Origin: Actinomycetota bacterium
Lineage (GTDB): Bacteria; Actinomycetota; Actinomycetes; Nanopelagicales; Nanopelagicaceae
DNA: 7,134 nt
Assembly (NCBI GenBank): GCA_009701945.1
Contig: WLJF01000037.1
Location: 1 to 7,134 of the forward strand
Reading direction: 5' to 3'
The notes under the pieces are model-generated. The model was not told the DNA's origin and searched no databases. It saw only the letters and a program-made list of their open reading frames with translations. Position numbers and translations under genes: made by a program. This document shows, piece by piece, positions 1-7,134 of the stretch. Every line of letters begins with the position of its first letter. Position 1 is the first letter of the stretch.

Positions 1-837
1 ATGGGTCTCTTTAATCGGTTAATTGCCAAAGTTCGTGGCACATCGAGCGCCTCAGCACTTGATTGGAATGAGATTGAGGTTGAACTTCTTGCCTCTGATT
101 TAGGTCCAGCACTTGTTACTGAGCTACTTGCAGCCGCCAAGAAGATGCGTGGTGATGATGCAGAGGCTGCAATCAAAGAGATCCTTGTATCAAAACTTTC
201 CTCAAAGGATCGCACGATTAGCAGTGGCCTTCCCACAAATGTGATCATGGTCGTTGGTGTGAATGGAACAGGTAAGACGACGTCGGTTGCAAAGCTGGCA
301 ACTCTTCTGCATAGCAATGGTGACTCTGTCACTTTGGCTGCGGCAGATACTTTTCGAGCTGCAGCGGTGGATCAACTCACCACATGGGGTGAGCGCATTG
401 GCGTTGAAGTAATCGCTGGCAAGGAAGGTGCAGAGCCGGCATCGGTGGCATTCGATAGCGTTAAGCGTGCAGTTGAAATAGGTAGCAAGTATTTAATTGT
501 TGATACAGCTGGGCGCCTTCACAATAAGAGTGATCTCATGGATGAACTTGGAAAAGTAAAGCGTGTGATTGAAAAAGGAGCACCGCTTGCTGAGGTTCTT
601 TTGGTTATCGATGGAACCACAGGTCAGAACGGTTTATCTCAAGCAAAGATATTTAGTGAAGCAGTTGAGGTGACAGGACTTATCGTTACTAAGCTGGACG
701 GAAGTGCCAGGGGTGGGGTTGCTCTCGCGATTGAAAGCGCCCTGGATATCCCGATCAAATTTATTGGGACAGGGGAGTCTGCTGGGGATTTTGCCGCCTT
801 CGAGCCCGATTCCTACATAGAGGGCCTGCTCGCGTAA
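1..837 (+). CDS. ftsY: Signal recognition particle receptor GTPase FtsY
   Basis: FtsY is the membrane-associated SRP receptor. It forms a GTP-dependent heterodimer with Ffh and hands ribosome-nascent-chain complexes to the Sec translocon. The 278-residue product shows an N domain (about 15-75, with the ELLASDLG signature near 28-35) followed by the G domain. Visible GTPase motifs are G1 GVNGTGKTT (86-94), the SRP-specific insertion motif DTFRAAAVDQL (116-126), G3 DTAGR (168-172), G4 TKLD (230-233) and the closing GTGE motif (256-259). DTFRAAAVDQL and the C-terminal FEPDSYIEGLLA distinguish it from Ffh, as does the lack of an M domain. The protein is short: E. coli FtsY has 497 residues, and minimal NG-type FtsYs have about 290-330. 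The acidic A domain is absent; only a short amphipathic, basic stretch (residues 2-12) precedes the N domain. The ATG is base 1 of the window, so an upstream in-frame extension cannot be excluded. Stop TAA is at 835-837. Confidence 0.96.
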   Translation: MGLFNRLIAKVRGTSSASALDWNEIEVELLASDLGPALVTELLAAAKKMRGDDAEAAIKEILVSKLSSKDRTISSGLPTNVIMVVGVNGTGKTTSVAKLATLLHSNGDSVTLAAADTFRAAAVDQLTTWGERIGVEVIAGKEGAEPASVAFDSVKRAVEIGSKYLIVDTAGRLHNKSDLMDELGKVKRVIEKGAPLAEVLLVIDGTTGQNGLSQAKIFSEAVEVTGLIVTKLDGSARGGVALAIESALDIPIKFIGTGESAGDFAAFEPDSYIEGLLA

Positions 838-847
838 CCCACTTGTA

Positions 848-866
848 ACAAATGGTGGCCTTTTGT
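848..866. repeat. Short inverted repeat downstream of ftsY
   Basis: ACAAA (848-852) pairs with TTTGT (862-866). Inside it GG (854-855) pairs with CC (859-860) around a TGG loop, with a single T-T mismatch between the two stems. No T-run follows (the next bases are GACC), so it does not look like a classical intrinsic terminator. It may be a weak 3'-end stem for ftsY mRNA or part of a DNA-binding site upstream of amt. The symmetry is seen directly; the role is unknown. Confidence 0.35.
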
Positions 867-880
867 GACCCCGCCTTAAC
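865..880 (+). promoter_or_regulatory. Candidate GlnR-like operator upstream of amt
   Basis: GTGAC (865-869), six bases, then TTAAC (876-880) gives the AC-n9-AC spacing described for actinobacterial GlnR boxes (Streptomyces consensus gTnAC-n6-GaAAC). The first half fits gTnAC fully; the second matches GaAAC at three of five positions. Another GTAAC lies at 898-902, in phase (33 bases, three 11-base steps, downstream), and one lies at 845-849, out of phase. The site sits 89-104 bases before the chosen amt start, and amt is a classic GlnR target. No convincing -10/-35 pair was found nearby. The spacing is seen; the regulator is inferred. Confidence 0.35.
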
Positions 881-968
881 CTGAGAATCCTTTCTCTGTA
901 ACCCAGCTGATGCATCTTTACGCCATCTCAACGACGAGTGTCCCTCATCTTTGGAAATGGATTTAGAT

Positions 969-2608
<1,640 letters not shown>

Positions 2609-2623
2609 GTAGTGCAAACAAAC

Positions 2624-2629
2624 TAAGAT
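2624..2629 (+). promoter_or_regulatory. Candidate -10 element of a leaderless glnD promoter
   Basis: TAAGAT fits the actinobacterial -10 pattern TAnnnT. It ends 7 bases before the glnD ATG at 2637, so transcription starting at the normal distance would begin at or next to the A of the start codon. No Shine-Dalgarno is visible before that ATG. No -35 hexamer is seen at 16-18 bases; CTGACG (2595-2600) resembles one but is 23 bases away. Leaderless mRNAs are common in Actinobacteria. The arrangement is seen; promoter function is inferred. Confidence 0.4.
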
Positions 2630-2636
2630 TGGCGAT

Positions 2637-4898
2637 ATGGGGACGAGAGAAAGACGCACGAGGTCTAACGAGGGCGACCTGCTTCTTTCATCTCTCTTCA
2701 ATGACAGTAGTGCCAATCCTGATGAGGTAGCTATCGCCGCGGTCGGAGGTTTCGGCCGCGGCGAACTCTCTCCAGGTTCAGATCTCGATATTGTCATTAT
2801 TCATAACGGATCAATTTCAGAAAAAGAGTTATCTGATCTCGTCAATAAGATTCTTTATCCACTATGGGATAAGAATGTGAAGATTGATCATTCTGTTCGA
2901 ACACGCTCTGAAATGCGAGATGCTGCAGAGGCCGATCTCAAAGTTGCCTTAGGTTTACTCGATATTCGTCTTGTCTGTGGAAATCCCGATTTAGTGGAAT
3001 CGGTCCAGGTAGATGCTCTGGAATCCTGGCGAAAGAACTCCAAATCCCGTTTGCCTGAACTCGAACAATCATTATTGGAGCGCCACCAACGCGTGGGAGA
3101 GCTTGCATACCTACTAGAGCCAGATCTGAAAGAGGCACGTGGTGGATTGCGAGATATCACTGCGCTGCGTGCAATCCATCGTTCATCTGTCATCGCCGTT
3201 CCTATTGAACGCATTAGCGTTGCTGAATCCATTCTCGCCAATGTCCGCGAGGCACTTCATGTGGTCAGCGGTCGCGATAAAGACAGACTTCTCTTTCAAG
3301 AACAGGATAAAGTGGCAGAGCATCTGGGTTATGCCGATGCCGATGCTTTGATGAGTGATGTTGCTCAGGCTGCGCGTTCTGTTGATTACTTGTTAGATTC
3401 CACTTGGTATCGCATTAAACATAAGGGCAGAGATGGTGCAGGGCGATTCCTTAAACGAGTCCGTTCAACGCCTCTGTCTCGAGACATCACCATTTCCAAT
3501 AAAGAAGTTGTTATAAGTGCGGATGCGGATTTCGCACTAGATCCGGTCATTGGTCTGCGCGCTGCAGCATCTGCAGCTCAATTAGGACTTCCTATCTCTA
3601 TGGATTCGCTCGAACGACTTTCTGAAAGCTTGAGCGGCGGCATTGGGTTACTTACCAATCCTTGGCCTCGTGATGCACGCGAGAATCTGATTACTCTCAT
3701 CGGTGCCGGTTCTGCCATGGTTCAGATATTTGAAGCCCTGGATCAAGAAGAGATCATTTTCCATTGGATACCAGAATGGAGAGCAGTGCGCTCATTGCCG
3801 CAGCGCAATGTTCTCCATCGCCATACAGTCGATCGCCATATGGTGGAAACAGCTGTGCAGGCAGCAGCACTGACAAGACAAGTACATCGCCCAGACATTC
3901 TTCTGTTCAGCGCGCTCTTTCACGACATTGGTAAAGGAACAGAGGAAGACCACTCAGATCGTGGCGAACGACTTATTGAGCCACTGGCCAAGCGCATTGG
4001 TTTTTCTGGCGAAGATGTTGAAACGATCAAATTGCTGGTCAAACACCATCTTTTACTTTCTGCGACCGCAACACGTCGCGATCTCGATGATCCAGCAACT
4101 ATCGCATCTGTTGTTGATGTCATCCCCAACCTTCAGGTTCTTGAGTTATTACATGCGCTGAGTATCGCCGATGGTGAAGCAACAGGACGCGCTGCATGGA
4201 CTGATTGGAAGGCATCCCTTGTTGCAGAGCTAGTAAAGCGCGTTGCATTAGCAATTACAGATAACACCGTTGCATTACAACCCGAGCTCACAGAGGAGCA
4301 GCGCACTAAGGCAGATTCAGGAGTGCTGGCTGTCTCCATTGAAGATCGCGATAGCGTCTATGCAATTGAGATTGTTGTGCCAGATAAAACTGGCTTGTTA
4401 TCCATTGTTGCTGGAGTGCTCAACCTCCTGCGTCTGGATGTGAGATCTGCGCGGACAAAATCCCATGGCAATTCAGCTGTCATGGAGTGGATTGTTATTC
4501 CAGATCCTCATGCGCCAACTCTGACTGTGAAAAACCTCCACCACGAACTTGAGGAAGCGCTACGCAACAGAAGCTCATTGGCTACGCGTATTGAAGAACG
4601 AATTGAGGCATATGCACAGTTGCCGACTATTCCTGTTCCAGACCCAGTTATTGAGACATTCCTTGACGCAGCAACAGATGCCACCATTATTGAAGTGCGA
4701 AGCCATGACAGGCCAGCACTTCTCTTTGGTATTGGAGACACCATCACACGAAGCAATATTGATATTCGCTCTGCAATCGTCACAACCCTTGGAGCAGAAG
4801 CGATTGATACCTTGTATGTCACAGAAATTGGTGGTGGACCGCTCAGCCCTGAACGCGCAGAAGAAGTGGCAACCAGATTGCGCTCTGCCCTGAAGTAG
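2637..4898 (+). CDS. glnD: PII nucleotidyltransferase / deadenylylase GlnD
   Basis: Bifunctional cytosolic enzyme that modifies and demodifies PII (GlnK) according to nitrogen status. In order, the 753-residue product shows: a nucleotidyltransferase domain with GGFGRGELSPGSDLD (37-51; metal ligands Asp49 and Asp51) and a likely third acidic residue, Asp84, in KIDHSVRT; a GlnD linker region with LEPDLKEARGGLRD (160-173); an HD hydrolase domain with His396/His401, His429-Asp430 in FHDIGKG, His470-His471 and a probable last ligand Asp512; and two C-terminal ACT domains (about 574-625 and 683-753) that sense glutamine in characterised homologues. It is shorter than E. coli GlnD (890 residues), mainly because only about 35 residues precede the nucleotidyltransferase motif. 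All key residues are intact, so both activities should be present. The partner is GlnK immediately upstream. The start is ATG 2637, since an in-frame TAG at 2610 closes the frame and no other start lies between. Actinobacterial homologues transfer AMP rather than UMP. Confidence 0.95.
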   Translation: MGTRERRTRSNEGDLLLSSLFNDSSANPDEVAIAAVGGFGRGELSPGSDLDIVIIHNGSISEKELSDLVNKILYPLWDKNVKIDHSVRTRSEMRDAAEADLKVALGLLDIRLVCGNPDLVESVQVDALESWRKNSKSRLPELEQSLLERHQRVGELAYLLEPDLKEARGGLRDITALRAIHRSSVIAVPIERISVAESILANVREALHVVSGRDKDRLLFQEQDKVAEHLGYADADALMSDVAQAARSVDYLLDSTWYRIKHKGRDGAGRFLKRVRSTPLSRDITISNKEVVISADADFALDPVIGLRAAASAAQLGLPISMDSLERLSESLSGGIGLLTNPWPRDARENLITLIGAGSAMVQIFEALDQEEIIFHWIPEWRAVRSLPQRNVLHRHTVDRHMVETAVQAAALTRQVHRPDILLFSALFHDIGKGTEEDHSDRGERLIEPLAKRIGFSGEDVETIKLLVKHHLLLSATATRRDLDDPATIASVVDVIPNLQVLELLHALSIADGEATGRAAWTDWKASLVAELVKRVALAITDNTVALQPELTEEQRTKADSGVLAVSIEDRDSVYAIEIVVPDKTGLLSIVAGVLNLLRLDVRSARTKSHGNSAVMEWIVIPDPHAPTLTVKNLHHELEEALRNRSSLATRIEERIEAYAQLPTIPVPDPVIETFLDAATDATIIEVRSHDRPALLFGIGDTITRSNIDIRSAIVTTLGAEAIDTLYVTEIGGGPLSPERAEEVATRLRSALK

Positions 4899-4910
4899 AG
4901 TTCCACCACT

Positions 4911-6353
4911 ATGTTCGACTCACTCTCCAGCAAATTCGCCGGCGCCTTTAGCGCTCTGCGTTCGCGTGGAAAGATTTCTGAGAAAGATATCGATGCCACA
5001 ACAGCAGATATCCGTCAGGCGCTGCTTGAAGCCGACGTTGCACTCGAAGTAGTTGAAAGTTTTACCCAAGCAGTTCATGAGAAATCACTTGAAGTTCTAC
5101 CAACACTGCAGCCGGGTACGAATCAGGCGCAGGCAATCTTTGACGTTGTAAATAAAGAACTCACGCAAATTCTCGGTGGGGGAGCGCGTCGCGTTCGCTT
5201 TGCTAAGAGCCCACCAACGGTCATCATGCTTGCTGGTCTGCAAGGTGCCGGTAAGACAACACTTGCGGCAAAGCTTGCCAAGTTCTATAAAGATCAGGGC
5301 GATACACCCATTCTCATCGCTTCCGATCTTCAGCGACCTAATGCAGTCAATCAACTCCAAGTTGTAGGTAAATCTGCAGGAGTTCCCGTATTTGCTCCTG
5401 AACCAGGAAATGGGGTGGGCAATCCCGTCAAGGTTGCGCAAGATGGAATCGCATTTGCAAAGTCCAAACTTCACAACATTGTCATTGTTGATACCGCAGG
5501 CCGCCTCGGTGTTGATGAAGAGCTAATGAAGGAAGCGATTGCTATTCGCGATGCGGTTAATCCTGATGAGATTCTCTTTGTTGTCGATGCCATGATCGGT
5601 CAAGATGCTGTTCGCACAGCAAAGGCTTTCCAAGACGGTGTCGGCTTTGATGGTGTAGTTCTCACCAAGCTCGATGGTGATGCACGAGGTGGTGCGGCAC
5701 TTTCGATTGCAGCACTTACTGGTCGTCCAATTATGTTTGCATCAACAGGTGAAAAACTTAGCGATTTCGATATCTTCTATCCAGAACGTATGGCATCTCG
5801 CATCCTTGGTATGGGCGATGTTGCAACTCTTGCCGAACAAGCAAAGAAAGCATTCGATGGAGATTCGGCGAAGAAGCTCGAAGAGAAATTCATTGCAGGA
5901 GAAGACTTCACACTCGATGATTTCCTAGAACAAATTGAGGCGATGTCCAAGATGGGTTCGATGGGTAAGTTGCTAGGAATGTTGCCTGGTGCAGGTCAGA
6001 TGAAGAAGCAGATAGATAACTTTGATGAATCAGAAATCACTCGCACTAAGGCGATTGTGCAGTCAATGACGCCGCTTGAACGTCGAGATCTCAAAGTGCT
6101 CAACGGTTCGCGACGCGCGCGTATTGCACTTGGTTCTGGTCGCAAAGTCTCTGATGTGAATGCTCTCGTGGATAAATTCTCAGCAGCTCAGAAGATGATG
6201 AAGCAGATGCGCAATGGTGGGGGAATGCCTGCTGGGATGGCGCTGCCCCCAGGAATGCCACCTATGCCGCAAGGGCCCAAGAAGGCTGCCCCGATTCAGA
6301 AGAAGAAGTCGAAGTCTGGAAATCCCGCTAAACGAGCGTTGGAAAACGGCTGA
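4911..6353 (+). CDS. ffh: Signal recognition particle protein Ffh (SRP54)
   Basis: Cytosolic GTPase of the SRP. It binds 4.5S/6S SRP RNA and signal sequences emerging from ribosomes, then docks on FtsY. The 480-residue product has an N domain with ALLEADV (37-43). The G domain carries G1 GLQGAGKTT (109-117), DLQRPNAVNQL (139-149), DTAGR (194-198), TKLD (252-255) and the closing STGE (278-281). LSDFDIFYPERMASRILGMGD (283-303) leads into the methionine-rich M domain. The M-domain finger loop lies near 345-365 (MSKMGSMGKLLGMLPGAGQ), and the RNA-binding GSRRARIALGSG is at 399-410. The C-terminal Gly/Met/Pro-rich stretch followed by a lysine-rich tail (about 430-480) is common in actinobacterial Ffh. 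It starts 12 bases after the glnD stop, with only a weak GAG (4898-4900) upstream, so translation may depend on coupling with glnD. TAGAGT (4896-4901) is a weak -10-like match. Length and motifs are ordinary. Confidence 0.97.
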   Translation: MFDSLSSKFAGAFSALRSRGKISEKDIDATTADIRQALLEADVALEVVESFTQAVHEKSLEVLPTLQPGTNQAQAIFDVVNKELTQILGGGARRVRFAKSPPTVIMLAGLQGAGKTTLAAKLAKFYKDQGDTPILIASDLQRPNAVNQLQVVGKSAGVPVFAPEPGNGVGNPVKVAQDGIAFAKSKLHNIVIVDTAGRLGVDEELMKEAIAIRDAVNPDEILFVVDAMIGQDAVRTAKAFQDGVGFDGVVLTKLDGDARGGAALSIAALTGRPIMFASTGEKLSDFDIFYPERMASRILGMGDVATLAEQAKKAFDGDSAKKLEEKFIAGEDFTLDDFLEQIEAMSKMGSMGKLLGMLPGAGQMKKQIDNFDESEITRTKAIVQSMTPLERRDLKVLNGSRRARIALGSGRKVSDVNALVDKFSAAQKMMKQMRNGGGMPAGMALPPGMPPMPQGPKKAAPIQKKKSKSGNPAKRALENG

Positions 6354-6359
6354 TTTCCA
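6340..6359 (+). repeat. Inverted repeat across the ffh stop codon
   Basis: TGGAAA (6340-6345) is the exact reverse complement of TTTCCA (6354-6359), with an 8-base loop that contains the ffh TGA (6351-6353). No T-run follows, so it is not a typical intrinsic terminator; it may only be a small 3' stem. The symmetry is seen; function is unknown. Confidence 0.3.
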
Positions 6360-6369
6360 CATTGTGAGC

Positions 6370-6419
6370 GTAACTGGCAAGATTAGCCACCTGTTACAGG
6401 GCCCTCTACCCCGGTAACA
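6370..6419 (+). promoter_or_regulatory. Candidate structured rpsP leader with two alternative hairpins
   Basis: Two hairpins share one strand. In fold A, GTAACTGGC (6370-6378) pairs with GCCA (6386-6389) and GTTAC (6393-6397), giving nine base pairs with a three-base bulge (6390-6392) and a seven-base loop. In fold B, TGTTAC (6392-6397) pairs with GTAACA (6414-6419) and GGG (6399-6401) with CCC (6410-6412), with one A-G mismatch. The two folds cannot coexist because both use 6393-6397. This is the geometry of attenuators and regulatory leaders. No poly-T follows fold B, so if it acts as a switch the output is more likely translation or RNA stability than intrinsic termination. A DNA dyad for a repressor is the main alternative. 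Confidence 0.4.
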
Positions 6420-6420
6420 A

Positions 6421-6464
6421 TCCAATCCACAGTTGGACCTCTTGGCTACGCACCCCGCTGTAGC
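6421..6464 (+). promoter_or_regulatory. Two further small stems in the rpsP leader
   Basis: TCCAA (6421-6425) pairs with TTGGA (6433-6437) around a seven-base loop. GCTAC (6445-6449) pairs with GTAGC (6460-6464), extended inward by a possible G-U pair. With the alternative hairpins upstream, most of the gene-free bases 6370-6464 can fold, leaving a single-stranded stretch with the AGGAG site before rpsP. No clear promoter is visible in the spacer. Each stem is short and could arise by chance. Confidence 0.25.
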
Positions 6465-6486
6465 AAATTGGTACGACACACTTTTT

Positions 6487-6491
6487 AGGAG
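6487..6491 (+). promoter_or_regulatory. Ribosome binding site that fixes the rpsP start
   Basis: AGGAG lies 10 bases before TTG 6502. It identifies that TTG as the start codon and excludes the in-frame TTG farther upstream at 6433, which falls in the structured leader and has no such site. Confidence 0.8.
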
Positions 6492-6501
6492 CACTACTTC
6501 T

Positions 6502-7071
6502 TTGTCTACAAAAATTCGTTTAATGCGCATGGGAAAAATTCGCACACCTTATTTCCGCATTGTTATTACAGATTCACGCAAGGCACGTAACGGACTCTCT
6601 ATTGAAGAGATCGGTCGCTACGTCCCAGGACAAGAGCCATCAATCATCGAAGTTAATTCAGAGCGCGCTCTGTACTGGCTCGGCGTTGGCGCACAACCAT
6701 CAGAGGCTGTAGAGGCGCTTCTGAAGGTGACTGGCGATTGGCAGAAGTTCAAGGGTCTTCCAGGAACTGAAGGCACTCTTCGATTTGCAGCTCCAAAGCC
6801 TGCAAAGAGCGTTGCATATGAAGCAGCTGTTAAGGCTGCTGCTGCAGAACCTGCAGAAGGTGCAACAACTTTGAAGAAGAAGGCGCAAGAGAAGCTTGCT
6901 GCTAAGTCAGCACCAGTTGTTGAAGAAGCTGTAGTTGAGGCACCTGTTGCTGAAGCTGTCGCTGAAGAAGCAGTGGTTGAAGCACCAGTTGCTGAAGCAG
7001 TAGTTGAAGAGACTCCTGCAGTAGAAGCTGTTGCTGAAGAAGCACCTGTAGCGGAAACTCCTGCTGAATAA
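6502..7071 (+). CDS. rpsP: 30S ribosomal protein S16 (bS16) with long acidic tail
   Basis: bS16 binds 16S rRNA in the 5' domain of the small subunit and helps early assembly. From TTG 6502 the product begins [20 protein letters not shown], the conserved S16 N-terminus. It continues with IEEIGRY (35-40), [18 protein letters not shown] (53-70) and [16 protein letters not shown] (78-93). The globular core ends near residue 95. The 189-residue total is about twice the 80-90 residues of typical bacterial S16. The extra part is an Ala/Lys-rich linker (about 96-135) followed by a Lys/Arg-free Glu/Ala/Val/Pro tail (136-189). Shorter Ala/Glu-rich extensions are known in other Actinobacteria, so the tail is a lineage trait exaggerated here. 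The frame remains open upstream to a TTG at 6433, but those codons encode no S16-like sequence and lack a Shine-Dalgarno. TAA at 7069-7071 is followed by an in-frame TGA and overlaps the next gene's ATG by one base. Confidence 0.95.
   Translation: MSTKIRLMRMGKIRTPYFRIVITDSRKARNGLSIEEIGRYVPGQEPSIIEVNSERALYWLGVGAQPSEAVEALLKVTGDWQKFKGLPGTEGTLRFAAPKPAKSVAYEAAVKAAAAEPAEGATTLKKKAQEKLAAKSAPVVEEAVVEAPVAEAVAEEAVVEAPVAEAVVEETPAVEAVAEEAPVAETPAE
6922..7005 (+). repeat. Tandem 42-base repeat in the rpsP tail
   Basis: Two adjacent 42-base units (6922-6963 and 6964-7005) encode [14 protein letters not shown] and [14 protein letters not shown]. The peptides match at 13 of 14 positions and the DNA at 35 of 42. 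A degenerate continuation ([17 protein letters not shown]) follows. Six of the seven base changes are silent third-position changes, which suggests an old duplication kept under selection for the peptide composition. Confidence 0.8.
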
Positions 7072-7134
7072 TGATTGATGAAGCTCTCGAACATCTCGTA
7101 AAGGGAATCGTTGATAACCCTGACGATGTCAATG
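7071..7134 (+). CDS. khpA: KH-domain RNA-binding protein (KhpA/YlqC-like), 5' fragment
   Basis: Only the first 21 codons are in the window: [20 protein letters not shown] and one more residue. This matches the start of the small (about 75-80 residue) KH-domain protein that follows rpsP in Actinobacteria and Firmicutes, where the family begins with an EALEHLVKGIVDHPDDV-like segment. KhpA proteins bind RNA and in several bacteria act with KhpB/Jag. The ATG at 7071 uses the last base of the rpsP stop (TAATG). No Shine-Dalgarno is visible at the proper distance, so translation by termination-reinitiation from rpsP is likely. The KH GxxG loop lies beyond the window edge, so the call rests on the N-terminus and the position. 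Confidence 0.85.
   Translation, partial: MIDEALEHLVKGIVDNPDDVN

Noticed and set aside
848..866. Intrinsic terminator after ftsY
   Set aside because: The stem is weak and no T-run follows, so it was kept only as an inverted repeat.
634..915. Antisense frame covering the ftsY end and spacer
   Set aside because: No recognisable protein features; most of it is opposite the conserved FtsY G4-G5 region.
4508..4999. Antisense frame of 163 codons across the glnD-ffh junction
   Set aside because: It overlaps the glnD ACT domains and the ffh start, with no family features or ribosome binding site.
6392..6419. Intrinsic terminator between ffh and rpsP
   Set aside because: The hairpin is followed by ATCCAATCC rather than a T-tract; a regulatory fold fits better.
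6433..6477. Sigma-70-type promoter for rpsP (TTGGAC or TTGGCT with TAGCAA or TACGAC)
   Set aside because: Spacings of about 19 to 33 bases between the candidate hexamers, and poor -10 matches, do not support a call.
6433..6501. N-terminal extension of S16 from TTG 6433
   Set aside because: The extra residues do not resemble S16, and the ribosome binding site and family N-terminus place the start at 6502.
6618..7094. Long antisense reading frame opposite rpsP (158 codons, Ser/Ala/Thr-rich)
   Set aside because: It mirrors the GAA/GCT/GTT repeat of the S16 tail on the other strand; its low-complexity composition is a by-product and it has no recognisable domain.

Overview
The window carries seven genes, all on the + strand and tightly packed: ftsY, amt, glnK, glnD, ffh, rpsP and the first 21 codons of a KH-domain RNA-binding gene (khpA-like). 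No mobile element, tRNA, rRNA or CRISPR array is visible. This gene order (ftsY, then ammonium transporter / PII / GlnD, then ffh, rpsP and the KH gene) is characteristic of Actinobacteria. The base composition looks moderate (by eye, near half G+C or slightly below), and FtsY is very short, with short spacers and overlapping starts. A streamlined, low-GC actinobacterium such as the freshwater acI group (Nanopelagicales) is therefore a reasonable guess. That is an inference from layout and composition, not from a search.

Layout. Bases 1-837 encode the SRP receptor GTPase FtsY. Bases 838-968 are a spacer with a small inverted repeat and a GlnR-like half-box. Amt (969-2273) overlaps glnK (2270-2608) by four bases (ATGA). 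GlnD (2637-4898) follows after 28 bases and may be read from its own leaderless promoter. Ffh (4911-6353) starts 12 bases after glnD stops. A structured, gene-free leader (6354-6501) then precedes rpsP, whose true start is TTG 6502. The rpsP stop overlaps the KH-gene start by one base (TAATG).

How the genes work together. Amt, GlnK and GlnD form a nitrogen module: Amt conducts ammonium, GlnK (PII) reads 2-oxoglutarate and ATP/ADP and can block Amt through its T-loop, and GlnD modifies Tyr51 of GlnK. In characterised Actinobacteria that modification is adenylylation. FtsY and Ffh are the paired GTPases of co-translational membrane targeting, a route that polytopic proteins such as Amt are expected to use. 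RpsP and the KH gene begin the usual rpsP-KH-rimM-trmD ribosome cluster.

Nothing here is a plainly new protein system; the coding content is housekeeping. The most interesting signals are non-coding or peripheral: (i) two mutually exclusive hairpins in the rpsP leader that share one GTTAC segment, an attenuator-like design; (ii) a -10-like TAAGAT placed so that glnD mRNA would be leaderless; (iii) an AC-n9-AC GlnR-like site before amt; (iv) a long, repetitive, wholly acidic tail on ribosomal protein S16; and (v) an FtsY with essentially no N-terminal A domain.
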